A stretch of DNA of 64,000 nt from the NCBI GenBank assembly GCA_001429255.1, contig LMJI01000001.1, forward strand, positions 186,001 to 250,000. Reading direction: 5' to 3'. The notes below the pieces were generated by a model, which saw nothing but the letters and a program-made list of their open reading frames with translations, was not told the DNA's origin and did no database searches. The stretch comes from Cellulomonas sp. Root930 (GTDB taxonomy: Bacteria > Actinomycetota > Actinomycetes > Actinomycetales > Cellulomonadaceae). Of this stretch, positions 60,003 through 64,000 are shown piece by piece. Numbering within the stretch: the stretch's first letter is position 1; each line of letters begins with the position of its first letter. The translations under genes were made by a program, and so were the position numbers.

Positions 60003-60917
60003 TCACGCCCGCCAGCGATTGACCCTCGCCTCGAGGTCCGCGTCCCCGACGCGCCCGGTCGGCGAGAGCGTCACGACGGAGCTGCCCGGCTGCAGCCGGG
60101 GATCGGTCGCGTACCGCTCCGCCAGCTTCACCTCAGCGGACGCGTCCCCGGCGTCCGCGGCGACGAGCAGCTCGGCGACCTCGTCGGCGAGCCGGTCGAG
60201 CTCCTCGGCGGGCGTCGGCGTCTCGGGCAGGGTGTCCCCCCACACGTCCCAGAGCAGCAGCTCGTCGCGCTCACGGTGCGCGAGCTCGGTGACGACGTAG
60301 CCCCGCACGAACTCCGGCCCGCACAGGAACGGCAGCGAGGGGTCGACGCCGTAGCTCGACACGTCGAGCCCGTCGCGACGGTGCGCCTGCCAGACCTCCG
60401 CCGCGGTCTCGAACGGCGCCCCGAGCCCCGTCGCCATGTCGTGCGAGTCGAAGCCGAACCAGTTCTCGGCCATGTCGAGCTCGGGGTCGAACCGCACCCA
60501 GCGCGACCCGTCCCAGTACTCCCCGACCACGTGGTCGTGGTGGAACCCGGGGCGGAAGTAGCCGGAGAACCCGACCCGGCTGCGCGCCGGGATCCCGTGC
60601 TCGCGCAGCACCGCGATCGCGACGAGGGTGTGGTCGCGGCAGCACCCCGCGAGCTGCTGGGCGGGCTCCCGAGCGCTGGTCAGCGGGCCGGCGGACCGCC
60701 GCTGCGACTCGTCGAGCAGGTCGGAGAGCCACCGCAGGTCGATGTCCGCGTCCTGCCCCGGGACCAGCTGGTCCGCCGCGCCCCGGTAGTGGATGACCAC
60801 CGAGCAGGCCGCCTGGTGCAGCGAGCCCGGGTCGGTGGGTACCGCGGCGAGCAGGGGCGCGTGCGGGCCCGGGTCGGAGTAGCGGCTGTGGGCGGCGTAG
60901 TCGGCGAGCTCAGGCAT
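60003..60917 (-). CDS. Transglutaminase-like cysteine protease-fold protein
   Basis: A 304-residue cytosolic protein. The catalytic triad of the transglutaminase-like superfamily is recognisable: Cys in LAGCCRDHTLVAIAVLREHGIPARSRVGF near residue 93, His in HHDHVVGEYW near residue 127 and Asp in WVRFDPELDM near residue 142. The rest is a helical C-terminal region. Bacterial members are mostly peptidases or amidases of unknown substrate. It lies next to the MerR gene, 33 bp downstream. Confidence 0.83.
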   Translation of the reverse strand: MPELADYAAHSRYSDPGPHAPLLAAVPTDPGSLHQAACSVVIHYRGAADQLVPGQDADIDLRWLSDLLDESQRRSAGPLTSAREPAQQLAGCCRDHTLVAIAVLREHGIPARSRVGFSGYFRPGFHHDHVVGEYWDGSRWVRFDPELDMAENWFGFDSHDMATGLGAPFETAAEVWQAHRRDGLDVSSYGVDPSLPFLCGPEFVRGYVVTELAHRERDELLLWDVWGDTLPETPTPAEELDRLADEVAELLVAADAGDASAEVKLAERYATDPRLQPGSSVVTLSPTGRVGDADLEARVNRWRA

Positions 60918-60950
60918 GCGGCCAGCCTGGAGCCTGCCCCAGGGGCAGGG

Positions 60951-61775
60951 TCAAGAGACCGGCCGGGCGACGTGCACGACGACGCCCTCGTCCGACCACG
61001 GCACGGGGTAGATCTCGCGCTCCGGGCCGCCGTGCGCGCGGCCGCGGGACACGAACCAGGTCTCCAGCGCGACGTACGCGCCGATGATCTCGGGGTACCG
61101 GCAGTCGGCGGCCGTCACCGGGACGTGCGCCACGGTCTGCGCGGGCTCCTCCCGCAGCGTGACGGCGCCGGCAGGCGCGATCGCACCCTCGTACGGCACG
61201 CACGTCTCGATGGGGCCGTCGCCGTCGAAGCCCACCGCCCCGTGGAACAGCACCCAGAACTCTTGGCCGTACGTGGCGCCTCCCGCGTCGAGGAACGCCC
61301 GGAGCTCGACGACGTCCGACGTCAGCGACGCAACCAGGTCCTCCTGCAGCACGTGGTGCCGGACCGACGCCACTGTCCGCGGACCCATCGCCTCCACCAC
61401 CACGTCGTCCACCCCGAACCGGCCCGTCCGGGCGGGTGCGTCCGGCTCCCCGAGGACGTGCAGGACCAGGTCCAGCTCAGGCCCGCGCTCGGTGAGCTCC
61501 CGCTGCCGCCCGTCCCACCAGGACCGGATCGCGGCCGCCTGCCCGTTGCTCGCGGCGAGCACGTCGGCGATCGTGCCGAGCGGCATCTCGAGCCGCCGGA
61601 GCAGCGAGATCGTGTGCGCCCGGTCCAGCTGGCCGAGGTCGTAGTAGCGGTACCCGCTGTCCGGGTCCACGCGGACCGGCTCGAGCAGCCCCCGGGCGTC
61701 GTACAGCCGCAAGGCCTTGAGCGAGAGCCCCGACCGGCGCGCGAACTCGCCGATGGTCACCACGCCGTCCGCCAC
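60951..61775 (-). CDS. MerR family transcriptional regulator with GyrI-like effector domain
   Basis: A 274-residue regulator. The N-terminal winged helix reads TIGEFARRSGLSLKALRLYDARGLLEP, then a helix with DPDSGYRYYDLGQLDRAHTISLLRRLEMPLG, typical MerR. Residues about 125-274 form a GyrI-like drug/ligand-binding domain (VVEAMGPRTVASVRHHVLQ). This architecture resembles BmrR. The GTG start at 61775 lies 6 nt after TATCCT, so it may be leaderless. The transglutaminase-like gene is 33 bp downstream and is a candidate target. Confidence 0.9.
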   Translation of the reverse strand: MADGVVTIGEFARRSGLSLKALRLYDARGLLEPVRVDPDSGYRYYDLGQLDRAHTISLLRRLEMPLGTIADVLAASNGQAAAIRSWWDGRQRELTERGPELDLVLHVLGEPDAPARTGRFGVDDVVVEAMGPRTVASVRHHVLQEDLVASLTSDVVELRAFLDAGGATYGQEFWVLFHGAVGFDGDGPIETCVPYEGAIAPAGAVTLREEPAQTVAHVPVTAADCRYPEIIGAYVALETWFVSRGRAHGGPEREIYPVPWSDEGVVVHVARPVS

Positions 61776-61787
61776 GGGCCGAGGATA

Positions 61788-61826
61788 GCGACGGCCCCCT
61801 CCGCGAGGTGCAGAGGGGGCCGTCGC
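61788..61826. terminator. Terminator downstream of the FKBP gene
   Basis: Perfect 14-bp inverted repeat GCGACGGCCCCCTC (61788-61801) and GAGGGGGCCGTCGC (61813-61826), with an 11-nt loop, 7 bp beyond the FKBP stop. It abuts the MerR promoter. Confidence 0.8.
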
Positions 61827-61833
61827 CGTCGGG

Positions 61834-62241
61834 TCAGTTGCTGGTGCCGACGATGTCGACGACGAAGACCAGCGTGTCCCCGCCCTTGATGCCGGCCTGC
61901 GGGACACCGCGGTCGCCGTAGCCCAGGTGCGAGGGGATCGAGACGAGCACGCGCGACCCGACCTGCTGGCCGACGAGTGCCTCGTCCCACCCGGCGATGA
62001 CCGCGCCGACGCCGATCGGGAAGCTGATCGAGGAACCGCGGTCGTACGAGTTGTCGAAGATGCCGCCCTGCCAGGACTGGCCGAGGTAGTGCACCTCGAG
62101 GTCGTCGCCGGCCTCGACGAGGGCGCCGTCGCCGCGGGACAGGACCAGGACCTCGAGCTCACCCGACGCCGGAGCGTCAGGGAAGGTCAGCGTCGGCTTC
62201 TGGCCGAAGGAACCCGAGACCTCGGGCAGCGCTGCGGACAT
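61834..62241 (-). CDS. FKBP-type peptidyl-prolyl cis-trans isomerase
   Basis: A 135-residue soluble folding enzyme. The FKBP core reads DDLEVHYLGQSWQGGIFDNSYDRGSSISFPIGVGAVIAGWDEALVGQQVGSRVLVSIPSHLGYGDRGVP, with the aromatic pocket residues present. The start at 62241 follows AAGGAG at ideal spacing; a longer start would run into the TetR operator region. No signal peptide, so cytoplasmic. It is divergent from the alpha/beta hydrolase. Confidence 0.95.
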   Translation of the reverse strand: MSAALPEVSGSFGQKPTLTFPDAPASGELEVLVLSRGDGALVEAGDDLEVHYLGQSWQGGIFDNSYDRGSSISFPIGVGAVIAGWDEALVGQQVGSRVLVSIPSHLGYGDRGVPQAGIKGGDTLVFVVDIVGTSN

Positions 62242-62314
62242 GACGTACTCCTTCAGTGGATGACAGTGCCCGCCCATCTTGCCAACCCCGACCGACAGAC
62301 GCCGAACCGAGGGG

Positions 62315-62343
62315 TTGACCGCATTGGCTAATGGCATTAGCTT
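62315..62343 (+). promoter_or_regulatory. Promoter with overlapping palindromic operator, leaderless hydrolase gene
   Basis: TTGACC (-35, 62315-62320), a 17-bp spacer and TAGCTT (-10, 62338-62343) lie 7 nt upstream of the ATG at 62351, so the transcript is probably leaderless. The palindrome GCTAATGGCATTAGC (62327-62341, 7-bp arms) spans spacer and -10, ideal for repression by the TetR encoded downstream. Confidence 0.75.
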
Positions 62344-62350
62344 TTAGTCC

Positions 62351-63220
62351 ATGACGACCATCCAGCACCTGCAGCGCCCCGAGGGGCGGATCGCCTACAC
62401 GGTCGACGGGCCCGCGGACGGCCCGCTCGTCGTCCTCATCCCGGGCATGGGCGACCTGCGCGGCACGTGGCGCGAGCTGACCGGCCCGCTCGCCGACACC
62501 GGTCACCGCGTCGCCGTGATGGACCTGCGCGGCCACGGCGACTCCGACACCACGTTCTCGACCCACGGCGACGTCGTGACCGGCCAGGACGCGCTCGCGC
62601 TCGTCGAGCACCTCGGCGGTCCGGCGGTCCTCGTCGGCAACTCCATGGGCGCCGGGGCCGCCGGCTGGGCCGCCGCCGAGCGGCCGGACCTCGTCGCGGG
62701 CCTCGTCCTGACCGGCCCCTTCCTGCGCGAGCGTCCGATGCCGGCGATCGCCGTCGCGGTCATGCACGGCCTCGAGCGGGTGCTGTTCTCCCGCCCGTGG
62801 GGCGGCGCGGTGTGGGCCTCCTACTACCGCGGCTACCTGAACCGCGGCACGAAGGCGCCGTGGCTCGACGAGCACGTCGCCGACCTGCGGGCGGCGATGA
62901 CGGACCCCGCCCACCTGCGCTCCTTCCGGCACCTGACGGTCCAGCTCACCCACGCCCCGGTCGAGGCACGCGTGCCGGAGATCCTTGCGCCCGCGGTCGC
63001 CTTCGTCGGCGCGATCGACCCCGACTTCGCCGACCCCGCGGCCGAGGCGGACTGGCTGCGCAGCGTGCTCGACGGGGAGGTCGTCGTCATCCCCGACGTC
63101 GCCCACTACCCGCAGAACCAGGCCCCCGAGGTCGTGGTCCCCCGCACGCTCTCCTTCCTCGCCGGCCTGCCCCGCGACGCCGCCGGCCGGTTCCAGGTGC
63201 GCGCGGACTCCCGTGCCTAG
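62351..63220 (+). CDS. Alpha/beta hydrolase
   Basis: A 289-residue serine hydrolase. The nucleophile elbow is GNSMGAG near residue 97, with the oxyanion region LIPGMGDLRGTW near residue 33 and MDLRGHGDSDTT after it; the late DVAHYPQNQ provides a histidine. Substrate unknown; esterase, haloperoxidase-like or C-C hydrolase are possible. It begins at a leaderless promoter with a TetR-type operator and overlaps the tetR-like gene by 8 bp, forming a self-regulated pair. Confidence 0.9.
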   Translation: MTTIQHLQRPEGRIAYTVDGPADGPLVVLIPGMGDLRGTWRELTGPLADTGHRVAVMDLRGHGDSDTTFSTHGDVVTGQDALALVEHLGGPAVLVGNSMGAGAAGWAAAERPDLVAGLVLTGPFLRERPMPAIAVAVMHGLERVLFSRPWGGAVWASYYRGYLNRGTKAPWLDEHVADLRAAMTDPAHLRSFRHLTVQLTHAPVEARVPEILAPAVAFVGAIDPDFADPAAEADWLRSVLDGEVVVIPDVAHYPQNQAPEVVVPRTLSFLAGLPRDAAGRFQVRADSRA

Positions 63221-63800
63221 GGCCGGACTCGACCGGGCCGCCGTCGTCGAGCTCGCCCTCGCGGTGGTCGACGACGGCGGGCCCACCGGGTTCACCGACC
63301 TCACGCTCGCGGCCGTGGCCGCTCGCGCCGGCGTCGCGGTGCCGAGCCTCTACAAGCACGTCGCGGGCCTGCCCGCCCTGCGCCGGGAGGTCGCGCTCGT
63401 CTGCGTCGTGGACTTCGTGCACACCCTCGAAGTGGTCCGGGAGCGGCACGGCGGCGCCGACATGCTCCCGGCCATGGCTCACGCGACCCGAGACCTCGCC
63501 CGGCGCTCCCCCGGCCGCTACCAGGCCGTCCAGGGCACGTCATGGGTCCGCGACCCCGACGCCGGGGCCGTCCAGCAGGCGGGCGCCCAGGCGGTCGCCG
63601 AGCTGTCCACCGCCGTGGCCGCCCTCGGGGTGCCCGACGAGCGGCGCATCGACGCCGTCCGCGCGTTCCGCGCCGCGACGCACGGGTTCGTCGTCCTGGA
63701 GCTGGAGGGCGGCTTCGGCATGCCCGACGACGTCGACGAGAGCTTCGACTTCCTCGTCGCCGGGCTGGTGGGCGGCCTGGAACGGCTGAGCGTGCGGTAG
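63213..63800 (+). CDS. TetR family transcriptional regulator
   Basis: A 195-residue regulator. The helix-turn-helix lies in residues about 25-55 (FTDLTLAAVAARAGVAVPSLYKHVAGLPALRREVA), the TetR pattern with a Tyr-Lys-His recognition helix. The C-terminal ligand domain has AVRAFRAATHGFVVLELEGGFGMPDDVDESFDFLVAGLV, typical of TetR members with a WHG-like C-terminal domain. GTG start overlapping the hydrolase stop by 8 bp. It most likely binds the palindrome at 62327-62341 to repress its own operon. Confidence 0.9.
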   Translation: MPRAGLDRAAVVELALAVVDDGGPTGFTDLTLAAVAARAGVAVPSLYKHVAGLPALRREVALVCVVDFVHTLEVVRERHGGADMLPAMAHATRDLARRSPGRYQAVQGTSWVRDPDAGAVQQAGAQAVAELSTAVAALGVPDERRIDAVRAFRAATHGFVVLELEGGFGMPDDVDESFDFLVAGLVGGLERLSVR

Positions 63801-63855
63801 CCCCCGCGGCCGGTCCGGTGCTGGGATGGGTGGACGCACCGTCAGGGGGTCCACC

Positions 63856-64000
63856 ATGAAGGGTGTCCGCACGGGCTACGGCCTCGCGTACCGGATCGGC
63901 TTCGCGCCGTGGGAGCACTACGGACGAGTGGCTGCGTCCACCCTGGGCGCACTGCTGGACCGCGAGGAGGCGGACCGGCCGTACCCACCCGGTCGCGCGC
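63856..64000 (+). CDS. Start of a putative SAM-dependent methyltransferase (truncated by window end)
   Basis: 48 codons are visible before the window edge. The protein begins MKGVRTGYGLAYRIGFAPWEHYG, a pattern I associate with small class I methyltransferases in actinobacteria, where YR-G-PWE precedes motif I. AGGGGG lies upstream of the ATG. The catalytic part is outside the window, so the assignment is tentative. Confidence 0.45.
   Translation, partial: MKGVRTGYGLAYRIGFAPWEHYGRVAASTLGALLDREEADRPYPPGRA

Noticed and set aside
1-64000. CRISPR arrays, rRNA operons, prophage genes
   Set aside because: No regularly spaced repeats of CRISPR size, no rRNA-like stretches and no phage structural genes were seen.

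Overview
The window is about 64 kb of very GC-rich, densely coding chromosome from an actinobacterium. A mycothiol S-conjugate amidase (Mca) next to a DUF4307 gene and greA, an actinobacterial-type PhoH with a PIN domain, many GTG and TTG starts, probable leaderless promoters and MsmK/UgpC-type sugar importers all point that way. The look is that of Micrococcales, perhaps Cellulomonas or a relative; the genus is inference. I see no rRNA, tRNA, CRISPR array, transposase or integrase.

Layout. 1-8.8 kb: an oligopeptide importer (binding lipoprotein, two permeases, double ATPase, start of a second binding protein) with a PH-domain membrane gene lodged inside it on the other strand. 9-17.9 kb: small enzymes and regulators, including a Ddn-like reductase, a GNAT acetyltransferase, a CGNR regulator, two hemerythrin-like proteins, a flavin hydroxy-acid oxidase, a P-loop kinase, a SRPBCC protein and an exported TIM-barrel protein. 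17.95-20.2 kb: three small cargo units separated by four copies of the 3' end of ychF, followed by ychF itself; this is the most unusual part. 21-29 kb: ABC-2 exporter, rmuC, ispH, xseA/xseB and a PfkB kinase. 29-33.4 kb: a complete sugar importer operon. 33.5-35.7 kb: carbonic anhydrase and fumarase. 35.8-43.7 kb: a four-gene FtsX/MacB-type ABC operon with two very large permeases. 43.7-48.3 kb: methyltransferase/MarR pair, phoH, isoprenyl transferase and a hemolysin III protein. 48.3-55.5 kb: nitrilase-like hydrolase, mca, DUF4307, greA, threonine deaminase, AI-2E transporter and cystathionine gamma-synthase. 55.5-64 kb: msrA, a FkbM methyltransferase, a SelT/W-like protein, a CPBP-like membrane protein, alditol oxidase, transglutaminase-like protein, MerR and TetR regulators, FKBP isomerase, an alpha/beta hydrolase and the start of a methyltransferase.

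How the parts fit. Most of the window is housekeeping: isoprenoid supply (ispH, isoprenyl transferase), DNA repair (rmuC, xseAB), the TCA cycle (fumC), sulfur and amino-acid metabolism (metB, msrA, ilvA), mycothiol detoxification (mca) and nutrient import. Convergent genes are separated by clear GC-rich hairpins, and several divergent promoters carry well-formed palindromic or repeated operators (MarR, TetR, trhA and metB-msrA). The cassette-like array at the end of ychF stands out: each unit has a gene in the ychF orientation whose stop lies 16-76 bp before the next ychF-end copy. The functional ychF ends in VEFRHS, while the family-typical VEFRFNV ending survives downstream as a detached repeat. 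This suggests repeated site-specific insertion at an 11-bp core.
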